64,000 bases of DNA from positions 29,553 through 93,552 of the forward strand of contig PMYL01000049.1 of NCBI GenBank assembly GCA_003170825.1. The letters run 5' to 3'. Each line of letters starts with the position of its first letter. Position 1 is the stretch's first letter. Source of the stretch: Acidobacteriaceae bacterium. Its GTDB lineage: Bacteria; Acidobacteriota; Terriglobia; Terriglobales; Acidobacteriaceae. The notes beneath the pieces are model-generated. The model was not told the origin of the DNA. It did not search any database and saw only the letters and a program-made list of their open reading frames with translations. Both the position numbers and the translations under genes were made by a program. Shown one piece after another: positions 56,024 to 64,000 of this stretch.

Positions 56024-58606
56024 ATGGCAGACGATCAAAATCCCCAACTCCCTCTCGAAGGTGGAACACCGCCCAACAGCGGCACGAACCTTATTCCTAT
56101 CAACATTGAAGAGGAGATGCGCCGCTCCTATCTCGACTACTCGATGTCGGTGATCATCGGGCGCGCGTTGCCGGATGCCCGCGACGGGTTGAAGCCCGTG
56201 CACCGGCGCGTGCTCTACACGCTGAGCGAGATGGGCCTGGAGCACAACAAGAAATACGCCAAGTGCGCCAAGGTGGTGGGCCAGGCGATGGGTGTGTACC
56301 ATCCTCACGGCGACTCGGCCATCTACGACACACTGGTGCGCATGGCGCAGCCGTTTACGTTGCGCTATACGCTGGTGGACGGGCAGGGGAACTTCGGATC
56401 TGTGGACGGCGATCCGCCGGCGGCGATGCGTTACACCGAGTGCCGCTTGATGCGGATTGCCGGCGAGATGCTGGCCGACATCGAGATGGAGACGGTGGAC
56501 TTCGTGCCGAACTACGACGAATCCACCTTCGAGCCGACGGTGCTGCCGACGCGCATTCCCAACCTGATTGTGAACGGATCGAGCGGCATCGCGGTGGGCA
56601 TGGCGACCAACATTCCGCCGCACAACCTGACCGAGGTGGTGAACGCGGCTATTGAGCTGGTCAAGAATCCGAACGCAGGGCTGGCCGAGGTGCTGAAGCA
56701 CGTGCAGGGGCCGGACTTCCCGACCGGCGGGTTCCTGTACGGCAAGAGCGGCATTCCGCAGGCGTACAAGACGGGACGCGGGCGGTTCATGATGCGGGCC
56801 AGGGTGGCCACGGAGAACCTGACCAAGGAAAAGCAGGCGATCATCGTCACCGAGATTCCGTACCAGGTGAACAAGTCGAAGCTGATCGAGCGGATTGCCG
56901 AACTGGTGAACGACAAGATTGTGGACGACATCAGCGACGTGCGCGACGAGAGCGACCGCGACGGAATGCGGATTGTGATCGAGCTGAAGCGCGGCGCGCA
57001 GCCTGAGATTGTGCTGAACCAGCTCTACAAGCACACCCAGATGCAAGAGAGCTTCTCGATGATTTTCCTGGCCGTGCTGAACGGGCAGCCGCGGGAGCTG
57101 GGACTCGATCAGGCGATTCGGTGCTTCATCGATCACCGCATCGACGTGGTGCAGCGGCGGACGGTCTTCCTGCTGCGCAAGGCGCGCGAGCGCGAGCACA
57201 TTCTGGAAGGCTACAAGATCGCGCTCGACAACCTGGATACGGTGATCCGCATTATTCGCGCTTCGGGTTCGAGGGTGGAGGCTCGCGAGAATCTGTATGC
57301 GTGGGGCAAGGGCACGGAGATCGTTGTCACGCTGGACCGGGAGCGGCTGACGCACGAGGAACGCGGGCTGACGCTGCGCCAGATCGATGCGATTCTCGAG
57401 TTGCAGCTCTACCGGTTGACCCAGCTCTCCATCGACGAACTGCTGAACGAGTTGAAGCAGGTTCGCGAGAGGATCGCCGAATTAGAGTCGATTCTGGCCA
57501 GCGAGAAGAAGCTGCGCGCGGTGATCGTGAAGGAGTTGGAAGAGGTTCGCGACAAATATGGCGATGCGCGCCGCACGCAGATTGTGGACGAGAGCGCCGA
57601 GTTGCAGCTTGAGGATCTGATCGCCGACGAGCAGGTGGCAGTGACGGTGAGCCACCAGGGCTACCTGAAGCGGACGCCGATCTCGATCTATCGCCAGCAG
57701 CGGCGCGGCGGCACGGGGCGCACGGGCATGAAGACGCGCGAGGAGGATTTCGTTGCGCAATTGATCGTGAACTCGACGCACGCATTTCTGTTGTGCTTTA
57801 CCAACACCGGGCGGGTGTACTGGCTGAAGGTGTATGAGATTCCCGACGTGAGCGCGGCGGGCAAGGGCAAGTCGATGCAGAGTCTGCTCGATTTGCAGCA
57901 GGGCGAAAACGTTCGCGCCATTCTGCCCGTGCGCGACCTTGAGGAAGAGGGCAAGTTCATCTTCTTTACCACGCAGAAGGGCACGGTGAAGAAGACGCCG
58001 CTCAAGGACTTCAGTAACGTGATGTCCCGCGGCATCATCGCCATCGGCATCGATGAGGGCGATGAGCTGGTCAAGGCGCGCATCACCGACGGAAGCCAGA
58101 TTGTTTTTCTGGCCACGCATCTGGGGCAGGCCATCCGCTTCGACGAGAACGATGTGCGCTCCATGGGCCGCCCCGCCTACGGCGTGCGCGGCATCGACCT
58201 GGCCAAGAACGATTATGTAGTCGGCGTTGCGATTACGCCCAAGGAGCATGAGCCGGGCGAGTACCGCATTCTTGCGGTCACTGAAAACGGTTTTGGCAAG
58301 CGCACCGACGTGGAGCAGTACCGGTTGCAGACACGTGGCGGCAAGGGTGTGAAGAACATGAACGTGACTCCGCGCATCGGCCGCGTGAACACGATTCAAC
58401 TGGTGGACGACACGTCGGAGCTGATGGTCATCAGCCAGTTCGGCAAGATCATCCGCATCGACACCAAAACCATTCGCGCCGCCGGCCGCGCCACCCAGGG
58501 CGTCCGCCTCTTGAACCTGGAGCCGGAAGACAAGGTGGCCGCCGCCGTCATCATTCCGCCGGAAGAGCTCAACGGCAACCACGACGAGCCAACGCTGTTG
58601 CAGTAG
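56024..58606 (+). CDS. gyrA: DNA gyrase subunit A
   Basis: This 860-residue type IIA topoisomerase subunit has the catalytic tyrosine Y137 in [10 protein letters not shown] and the quinolone-resistance region [11 protein letters not shown] with Ser98 and Asp102, the susceptible-type residues. The C-terminal beta-pinwheel is complete, and QRRGGTG fits the GyrA box, which separates it from ParC. It cuts and rejoins DNA to introduce negative supercoils together with GyrB. The N-terminal extension of about 25 residues before [19 protein letters not shown] is ordinary. gyrB is not in the window. A perfect hairpin lies after the stop. Confidence 0.97.
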   Translation: MADDQNPQLPLEGGTPPNSGTNLIPINIEEEMRRSYLDYSMSVIIGRALPDARDGLKPVHRRVLYTLSEMGLEHNKKYAKCAKVVGQAMGVYHPHGDSAIYDTLVRMAQPFTLRYTLVDGQGNFGSVDGDPPAAMRYTECRLMRIAGEMLADIEMETVDFVPNYDESTFEPTVLPTRIPNLIVNGSSGIAVGMATNIPPHNLTEVVNAAIELVKNPNAGLAEVLKHVQGPDFPTGGFLYGKSGIPQAYKTGRGRFMMRARVATENLTKEKQAIIVTEIPYQVNKSKLIERIAELVNDKIVDDISDVRDESDRDGMRIVIELKRGAQPEIVLNQLYKHTQMQESFSMIFLAVLNGQPRELGLDQAIRCFIDHRIDVVQRRTVFLLRKAREREHILEGYKIALDNLDTVIRIIRASGSRVEARENLYAWGKGTEIVVTLDRERLTHEERGLTLRQIDAILELQLYRLTQLSIDELLNELKQVRERIAELESILASEKKLRAVIVKELEEVRDKYGDARRTQIVDESAELQLEDLIADEQVAVTVSHQGYLKRTPISIYRQQRRGGTGRTGMKTREEDFVAQLIVNSTHAFLLCFTNTGRVYWLKVYEIPDVSAAGKGKSMQSLLDLQQGENVRAILPVRDLEEEGKFIFFTTQKGTVKKTPLKDFSNVMSRGIIAIGIDEGDELVKARITDGSQIVFLATHLGQAIRFDENDVRSMGRPAYGVRGIDLAKNDYVVGVAITPKEHEPGEYRILAVTENGFGKRTDVEQYRLQTRGGKGVKNMNVTPRIGRVNTIQLVDDTSELMVISQFGKIIRIDTKTIRAAGRATQGVRLLNLEPEDKVAAAVIIPPEELNGNHDEPTLLQ

Positions 58607-58625
58607 GATTGCGCGTCCAGCGGTA

Positions 58626-58655
58626 CGCCCAGGTCGCAAATGCGAAACCTGGGCG
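58626..58655. terminator. Bidirectional terminator-like hairpin
   Basis: CGCCCAGGT (58626-58634) pairs perfectly with ACCTGGGCG (58647-58655), and CGC/GCG extend the stem inside. It lies in the short gap between the convergent gyrA and GT39-like genes. The sequence resembles the family B palindromes near mfd (shared CAGGTC...ACCTG). Confidence 0.6.
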
Positions 58656-58672
58656 CCCTGCCATGAAGAGAC

Positions 58673-60697
58673 TCACAGCTTCTTCAGCTTTGCCTCCAGA
58701 TCCGGGATGTAACTGACCTGCGCGTCGGGCTCGAGTTGGCGGGCGGAGGCGATGGCGGCTTGCCAGGCTGTGCGGGCTTCGTCTTTTTTGCCGAGGGCGG
58801 CGGCGATGTCGCCCAGCGCAGTCTGGCTGACGATCTCCTCGGGGTCGATGGCTACGGCTTCAAGGGCAAGAGGCAGGGCCTCGGCAGGCTTGCCAGTGGC
58901 CAGCAGTTTGTATGCATGCTGGGCACGGCTGAGGGCGGCGGCCTGGTTAACTTGAAAAGTGCCGCGATAGACCAGCACGCCGTAGTCGATCATCTCGTCT
59001 GGCTTGAGCGATTGGAAGACGGTGTAGGGATTCATGCGGGCGCTGGGCCACTCGCAGCCGCTCAGGTCGCCGGCGCTGATGAGCACAGTCCCGTGGATCT
59101 CAGGCGGAACGATGTCTGACCCGCCGAGCCAGAAGGTATCAGGAGTGGGCATGGCCTGGCAGCGGATCCCGTAGACTGCCGGGTCCACCTCTGGCCGCGC
59201 GAAGTAAGCGAACCAGCACTCCTCGCCGGGGTGACGGTCCTGCCACTCCTTGACTTGAATGAGCTGCTGCGCCCAATCCACGTTGGCGTCGCTGAGCAGG
59301 TTGTGGACGTTCTTCGGTCCGCCCCAGGCTTCGTTAGCGTAGGCGATGTAATTGGGAAAGACGGTGAGCGCGGAGACGATGTGGGCGAGGACCAGAGCTG
59401 CCCCAACCCATGCCCAGCGCCTGCTGTATGCGGCCAGGGCAACCACGCCACCGCCGGCCAGAATGGCCGCAAGTATATAGATCGGCAGGATGTGGCGGGC
59501 GCCGATGTTCATTCCCGCCAGGATGGCGACAGCCAGGTAAACAGCCGAGGGCAGCAGGATGAAGGCCAACTCGCGGCCCTTGCTTAGGCGACCGGTGAGG
59601 ATGGCGAAGGCAGCCAGCGCAACCAGAGCCAGCATGCCGAGGGTGGTTTTGATGAGGATGACGGCGGGGAAGTACCACCATTGCCCGTGGGCGTAGACCT
59701 TGCCGAAGATGAAGGTGGGATAGAACTCGGCCATGCGTTTTACATCGACGAGTCCCACCAGGTAGGACTCGGGCAGCAGATGCAGGCGGGCAATGGCGAG
59801 AACGGCCGTGGAGTTGAAATGACTGAGCGGCGCAGCATAGTCCGCCAGGGAGGTGCTCAGCGCCAAACCGGCTGGCCGCGCGGCGTAGCGAAAGCCATAG
59901 AAGCTCCACAGCACGAGGACACCTACGACGACGATGGCCGCAAAAGCGCGTCCGAGACGTAGCGCAAGCCGTCCGCGGCTGCCTTTGGGCGCGGTCAGAA
60001 TCTCCCAGCCGATGAGCAGCAGCAGCATGGGCGCCAGCAGAATCCCGGAATGCTTGGTGGCCAGCAGGAGACCGGCAGCGATGCCAGTAATGAGCAAGCG
60101 GATGAGGGAGGGTTGCTTCACGTATCGATAGAAGGCATATACGCCGGCCAGAAAGAAGAGCGTGACGCCGATGTCGGTGGTGACCAGTGCCGAGTGGGCC
60201 AGGATGTTGGGATCGAAGACGGCCAGCACCAGAGCGATGAGCGCGGCGGGCGTGCCAAACCACTCGCGTGCGGCAATGAAGACCAGGAGCGAGAGCGCCA
60301 AAGCCAGCAGCCCGGCGGTGAGCCTCATGCGAAAGACGAGCCGTTGGCTTGCACCATCGTTGCGGGCCAAAAAATCGCGGCCGTCAATGTAGGCTTCGGT
60401 CTTGAAATCGCGGTTCTGCAGCGGCGGGGTCCACAGGTTCCGGCCGAGCAGGGGCAGCGCGGCCAGCAGCTTGACCAGCGGCGGGTGCTCGGGATTAAGG
60501 CCGTAGTCGCCGGTGTGAACCATCATGTAGCCGGCGAAGATGTGATCGTCTTCGTCGAAGGTGAGCGACTCTCGATGGACGACGAGAGCTATCTGCGTTG
60601 CCTGCACGGCCAGCAGAGCGATGACTGCGAGCCAGACCCATCTTCTTGGAACCCTCACGGCGGTTGGTGACTCCTTGATTTTGTGTACGCCAACCAT
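58673..60697 (-). CDS. GT39/PMT-like membrane glycosyltransferase with C-terminal TPR-like tail
   Basis: This 674-residue protein has an N-terminal helix, then TFDEDDHIFAGYMMV (residues 46-60) in the first periplasmic loop, where GT39/ArnT-like enzymes carry their catalytic acidic pair, and NPEHPPLVKLLAALPL, another family block. About 11 helices follow. Residues about 590-660 form TPR-like helices (AYKLLATGKPAEALPLALEAV, TALGDIAAALGKKDEARTAW). Such enzymes transfer a sugar from a polyprenyl-phosphate donor to protein or lipid. A cytoplasmic GT2 enzyme such as the one in the lipid locus could make such a donor, but no direct link is visible. The gene is convergent with gyrA. Confidence 0.82.
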   Translation of the reverse strand: MVGVHKIKESPTAVRVPRRWVWLAVIALLAVQATQIALVVHRESLTFDEDDHIFAGYMMVHTGDYGLNPEHPPLVKLLAALPLLGRNLWTPPLQNRDFKTEAYIDGRDFLARNDGASQRLVFRMRLTAGLLALALSLLVFIAAREWFGTPAALIALVLAVFDPNILAHSALVTTDIGVTLFFLAGVYAFYRYVKQPSLIRLLITGIAAGLLLATKHSGILLAPMLLLLIGWEILTAPKGSRGRLALRLGRAFAAIVVVGVLVLWSFYGFRYAARPAGLALSTSLADYAAPLSHFNSTAVLAIARLHLLPESYLVGLVDVKRMAEFYPTFIFGKVYAHGQWWYFPAVILIKTTLGMLALVALAAFAILTGRLSKGRELAFILLPSAVYLAVAILAGMNIGARHILPIYILAAILAGGGVVALAAYSRRWAWVGAALVLAHIVSALTVFPNYIAYANEAWGGPKNVHNLLSDANVDWAQQLIQVKEWQDRHPGEECWFAYFARPEVDPAVYGIRCQAMPTPDTFWLGGSDIVPPEIHGTVLISAGDLSGCEWPSARMNPYTVFQSLKPDEMIDYGVLVYRGTFQVNQAAALSRAQHAYKLLATGKPAEALPLALEAVAIDPEEIVSQTALGDIAAALGKKDEARTAWQAAIASARQLEPDAQVSYIPDLEAKLKKL

Positions 60698-60849
60698 TGT
60701 AGATGGTTACGCATGTGAGGGACATCGGGCGCTGAGTGGCCGGCTTCCAGACCGCCAATTATCAGACAAAGGCGCACCTTCGCGGGTACTCGGAATGGGG
60801 GCCGGATGGGCTTACACTGAAGTTGCTCTGGATTCTCCGCACACTCCTC

Positions 60850-62064
60850 ATGTTGCGGACTATGTTTATTGTTCTTGTGCTGGCTGCGCTTTCTGTGACT
60901 TCAGCCAACGGTTCGCCGGTTCCCCCGGCGAAGACCCACAAGAGCGCCCCGGCCGCGGCGATCTCCCACAAGAAGACGCAACACAAGGCAGCCCATGCGA
61001 TTGGGCGGGCGACTGGACACCTGGCACGGGCAGCTGGGCGCGAGATTGGCCACGCAGCCTTGCGCAAAGAGCGGGCGAGCGGGAAAACGCGCACGAAGCT
61101 GCCTGAGCAGCGGTCCCGGTCTCGTCAAACCAGAAAAGCAAATCAGGCCAGAGAGGCAAAGAATCCGTCGAGAATCGCTGAGCATTCCACCAGAAAGACA
61201 GAAACTGCGTCCAGAACGGCTGAACTTCCCGCCAGTGAGGCAGAGATTGCCAAAGCCGAGGCAGAGGTTCCCGTGAGCGAGACTGAGGTTCCGGCCATCG
61301 AGGCAGAGATTGCCCCCAGCGAGGCAGAGATTTCTTTCATGGAGACAAAGGCGCCTGGCCGGCAGGCGGTGAGTAAGCCCGTTTCGCTGCACGGGAGGCG
61401 GGCGGTGGTGCCGCCGCCGTTGGTTGGGTCGCATGAGTCGCTGGCGCGGCAAAACGAGAAGTCGGAGGCCGACAACCTGGAGCGGATCGAAGATGAAGAC
61501 GATCTGGCGGATCGCATTGCCCGAAAGCTGCTGGTGCCGGTGCCGGCCTCCGCGGCGCTGACCGTGAATGGAAACCTGCCCGAAAACCACCGCTACTGCC
61601 GGCCGTGGACGGCAAGCTTTCTCACCGACCTGACACGCGCCCATGCGGCCCAGTTTCACCGGCCGCTGGAGGTCAGCTCGGCGGTGCGAACCGTGGACTA
61701 CCAGAAGCGGCTGATGGGAATCAACGGGAATGCGGCGGCGGCGGAGGGCGACATCGTGAGCCCGCATGTGACGGGGGCGACCATCGACATTGCCAAGCAG
61801 GGGCTGAGCCGGCAGGAGGTGGGCTGGATGCGGAGCCGGCTGCTGGCGCTGGAACAGGCCGGGAAGATCGACGTGGAGGAGGAGTTCCAGCAGTCCTGCT
61901 TCCACATTACCGTCTACAAAAGCTACGTGCCGCCCGTGCCGGCGCACAGGACCGGGCCGCAAAAGACCGGACAAGGCAGGGCCGGACAGCGCAAGCGAGC
62001 ACAACCCAGGACGGAGCCGCAAACGCCCGATACGCTTGCCGAGATTGCTTCGCGGGGGCGGTAG
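60850..62064 (+). CDS. DUF5715 protein with M15/VanY-like zinc-peptidase motif
   Basis: The chosen ATG 60850 starts a 404-residue protein with a signal peptide (MFIVLVLAALSVTSANGSP). A long basic, then Ser/Glu-rich low-complexity region (residues about 25-180) includes heptad repeats. The C-terminal domain (about residues 240-365) has SSAVRT, H306-V-T-G-A-T-I-D313 and FHI with H352, which matches the HxxGxxxD ... H zinc ligands of M15 D-Ala-D-Ala carboxypeptidases and VanY. It may therefore trim or bind peptidoglycan in the periplasm. The tail is Arg/Gln-rich. The start codon is uncertain because no clear Shine-Dalgarno is present. Confidence 0.75.
   Translation: MLRTMFIVLVLAALSVTSANGSPVPPAKTHKSAPAAAISHKKTQHKAAHAIGRATGHLARAAGREIGHAALRKERASGKTRTKLPEQRSRSRQTRKANQAREAKNPSRIAEHSTRKTETASRTAELPASEAEIAKAEAEVPVSETEVPAIEAEIAPSEAEISFMETKAPGRQAVSKPVSLHGRRAVVPPPLVGSHESLARQNEKSEADNLERIEDEDDLADRIARKLLVPVPASAALTVNGNLPENHRYCRPWTASFLTDLTRAHAAQFHRPLEVSSAVRTVDYQKRLMGINGNAAAAEGDIVSPHVTGATIDIAKQGLSRQEVGWMRSRLLALEQAGKIDVEEEFQQSCFHITVYKSYVPPVPAHRTGPQKTGQGRAGQRKRAQPRTEPQTPDTLAEIASRGR
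61231..61356 (+). repeat. 21-bp repeats encoding heptads
   Basis: Six consecutive 7-residue units (ASEAEIA, KAEAEVP, VSETEVP, AIEAEIA, PSEAEIS, FMETKAP) follow one another in frame in the DUF5715 gene. The period is 21 bases; the last unit is diverged. They probably form an extended acidic spacer. Confidence 0.75.
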
Positions 62065-62178
62065 AGGCTGGGCTTCCGCCGGCTCCCGGCGCGTAAATGG
62101 AAATTGATTGGGTCTTTTGCGCCATATCAGGGTACAATCGCGGGCAAAGCCGAAAGAGGCTTAGCGAAAGGCGGAATC

Positions 62179-62962
62179 ATGAGCGATCTGGAAGTTCAAT
62201 CTGTGGCCGGGTCACCCCCCGGGGGCTCCGGTCTCAGCCAATGGCAGCGCGTTGCGAACATATTCTCCGCGCCGTCGAAGACCTTTGAAGACATCAAGCG
62301 CGGCAACAGGAGCTGGTGGCTGCCGTTGATCATTATTGCAGTGGTCGGCTACATCCTGTTTGCGGCCGTCGCACTCAAAATTGGCGTACAGCAGGTGGTG
62401 GACAACCAGATTCGGCTCGATCCGAAAGCCGAAGAGCGGATGGCGCAGGCGTCGCCGGCACAGCGCGAGATGTCGGCCAAGATATCCCTGCAAGATATCC
62501 CTGTACGTCACCGAGGGAGTATTCATTGCCAATCCGGCTTTTGTGTTGGGGGGCGTTGCCCTTTTGTCGCTCGGTCTATGGGGCACAATTAACTTCGTCT
62601 TTGGCGGAAAGGCCACCTACGGCAGCATCTTTGCCGTATGGATGTTTGCGAGTCTGCCGTCCATCATCAAGACCTTATTGGGGACAGTCGTGATCTTCGC
62701 GGGGACCGCGCCGGAGTCGTTCAACATCAAGAACTTCGCGCCCACGAACCTGGGGGCTTTTTTGAATCCGGTGGAGACCAACAAGGTGCTCTACTCGTTG
62801 GCGAGTTCATTGGACGTGGTGACCATCTGGACGCTCGTGCTGCTGGGGATTGGAACCGCGATTGTGGCGCGGGTCAAGCGCAGCTCCGGATACATCGCGG
62901 TCTTCGGATGGTGGGCGATTTTTGTGCTGATCGGCGTCTGCTGGGCGGCGATCACCGGCTGA
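62179..62962 (+). pseudogene. Yip1-like membrane protein, frameshifted by a 13-bp duplication
   Basis: ATG 62179 opens a frame encoding a soluble start (WQRVANIFSAPSKTFEDIKR, typical of Yip1-domain proteins) and one helix (LPLIIIAVVGYILFAAVAL). The continuing frame ends at 62592. The true continuation lies in the next frame from about 62500 (LYVTEGVFIANPAFVLGG, then three to four more helices to WAAITG at 62962). The shift is explained exactly by a direct tandem duplication of CAAGATATCCCTG (62478-62490 and 62491-62503). Removing one copy restores a 256-residue protein. Yip1-family proteins are small integral membrane proteins of unclear bacterial function. It may be a fresh pseudogene, a phase-variable locus or an assembly error. 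Confidence 0.8.
62478..62503 (+). repeat. Tandem 13-bp duplication
   Basis: CAAGATATCCCTG occurs twice in direct succession with no mismatch. Because 13 is not a multiple of three, it shifts the reading frame of the Yip1-like gene. Confidence 0.9.
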
Positions 62963-63042
62963 TGCCGCGGTCGGTTCTGAAATGCAAACAGCGCGGACCC
63001 CAATGGGATTCGCGCTGTTTATTTTAAGCGGATCTGCGGGCG

Positions 63043-64000
63043 CTATTCCGTCCAGCGCCGCAGGATGAGGGTGGCGTTGATGCCGCCGAAGCCGAAGGAG
63101 TTGGAGAGGGCTATGTCGAAGCTGTGGGCGATGGCCTTGTTGGGCACGTAGTCCAGGCGGCACTCGGGGTCGACGTTGTCGAGATTGATGGTGGGCGGAA
63201 GCTGCTGGTTGATCAGCGCCAGCACGGAGATGCCGGCCTCGAGTCCGCCCGCGCCGCCCAGCAGGTGGCCGGTCATGGACTTGGTGCCGCTGACTTTGAG
63301 CTTGTGGCTGAGGGCGTGCTCGCCAAAGACCACTTCGATAGCCCGCGACTCGTTGCCGTCGCCGGCGGGGGTCGCGGTGGCGTGGGCGTTCACATAGCCC
63401 ACCTCTTCCGGGGCGATGCCGGCGTCTTTGAGGGCGGCCCTCATGCTGCGCTGAGCGCCCTGGCCCTCGGGGGCGATGCCTGTCATGTGATGGGCGTCGG
63501 CGCTCATGCCATAGCCGATCACCTCGGCCAGAATCTTTGCGCCGCGAGCTTTGGCGAACTCCAGTTCTTCTAAAACGAGGATGCCGGAGCCCTCGCCGAT
63601 CACAAAGCCGTCGCGGTCCTTGTCAAAGGGGCGGCTGGCGCGGGTGGGCTCGGCGTTGCGGGTAGAGAGCGCGCGCATGGCCGCAAAACCGCCCACCGAC
63701 AGCGGTGTGACGGAGGCCTCCGCGCCGCCGGCGATCATCACATCCGCGTCGCCGTGCAGGATCATCCGCACCGAGTCGCCGATGGCGTTGGCAGAGGTGG
63801 CGCAGGCCGTGGAGGTGGCCGAGATGGGGCCTTTGGCTCCGTAGCGGATGCTGATCTGGCCGGCCGCCATATTGACGATGACCGCGGGAATGAAGAAGGG
63901 CGAGATCTTGCGCGGGCCGCCCTGGAGCAGGTTGGAGTGCTCGCGCTCGATGATCTCAAAGCCGCCGATGCCGGAGCCGATGAAGACGCCCACCCGGTCG
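63043..64000 (-). CDS. fabF: 3-oxoacyl-ACP synthase II, 5' end outside window
   Basis: The gene runs off the right edge, so the N-terminal part of the protein is missing. The visible 319 residues carry the KAS I/II triad: Cys in STACATSANAIGD, His in NAHATATPAGD and His in SMTGHLLGGAGG; FGFGGINATLIL is near the end. It elongates acyl-ACP with malonyl-ACP. The complete triad and ordinary context make it the housekeeping FabF rather than part of the specialised locus at the left end. The acpP gene is expected beyond the right edge but cannot be seen. Confidence 0.93.
   Translation of the reverse strand, partial: DRVGVFIGSGIGGFEIIEREHSNLLQGGPRKISPFFIPAVIVNMAAGQISIRYGAKGPISATSTACATSANAIGDSVRMILHGDADVMIAGGAEASVTPLSVGGFAAMRALSTRNAEPTRASRPFDKDRDGFVIGEGSGILVLEELEFAKARGAKILAEVIGYGMSADAHHMTGIAPEGQGAQRSMRAALKDAGIAPEEVGYVNAHATATPAGDGNESRAIEVVFGEHALSHKLKVSGTKSMTGHLLGGAGGLEAGISVLALINQQLPPTINLDNVDPECRLDYVPNKAIAHSFDIALSNSFGFGGINATLILRRWTE

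Overview
The window is high-GC bacterial chromosome. It holds core genes (gyrA, ruvB, mfd, galU, motAB, fabF), secreted S46/DUF885/CocE-type hydrolases, Ig-like lipoproteins, a DUF5715/M15-like protein and several families of short GC-rich hairpin repeats. That mix suggests Acidobacteriota (class Terriglobia or a relative). The assignment is an inference from gene content; no rRNA or other marker is present to prove it.

Bases 1-27,500 look like one large specialised lipid/polyene locus. It contains a ketosynthase-like partner without its catalytic histidines (cut by the window edge), a KAS III-like enzyme, an AMP-dependent acyl ligase, an acyl carrier protein, a FabZ-type dehydratase and a FabG-type reductase. 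Around these are a GT2 glycosyltransferase, a polysaccharide deacetylase, a LolA-like carrier, an MMPL/RND exporter and a 1010-residue protein that probably ends in an outer-membrane barrel. This set resembles aryl-polyene (APE) and ladderane-type clusters. The unusual additions are a 2-hydroxyacyl-CoA-dehydratase-like protein with its double activase, a long acyl-CoA-dehydrogenase-like protein, two cobalamin-type radical SAM proteins and a third radical SAM protein of the Tes/MSS type (MJ0619-like), a family known to join alkyl chains of membrane lipids. My working model is assembly of an acyl chain on the ACP, reduction/dehydration and radical C-C chemistry, then glycosylation or methylation and export to the outer membrane. 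The product is unknown.

Bases 27,700-43,500 are ordinary accessory genome: an S46 dipeptidyl peptidase, an Ig-like lipoprotein, a CocE-like hydrolase, a type I glutamine synthetase, a GH51 arabinofuranosidase next to ribulokinase, motA/motB with a degenerate PAS-GGDEF protein, a LuxR-type regulator without the phospho-acceptor Asp, and a P5C dehydrogenase. The gaps contain decay products: a HigA-like antitoxin fragment and a small zinc-ribbon reading frame interrupted by TAG.

Bases 43,500-64,000 carry mfd, a DUF885 peptidase, galU, a redoxin, ruvB, an Ig-like lipoprotein, two polytopic membrane proteins (one GT39-like), gyrA, a DUF5715 protein, a Yip1-like membrane protein broken by an exact 13-bp tandem duplication, and the 3' part of fabF. 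A palindromic repeat family occurs in the gap before mfd (one inverted copy) and as two tandem in-frame copies inside a membrane-protein gene.
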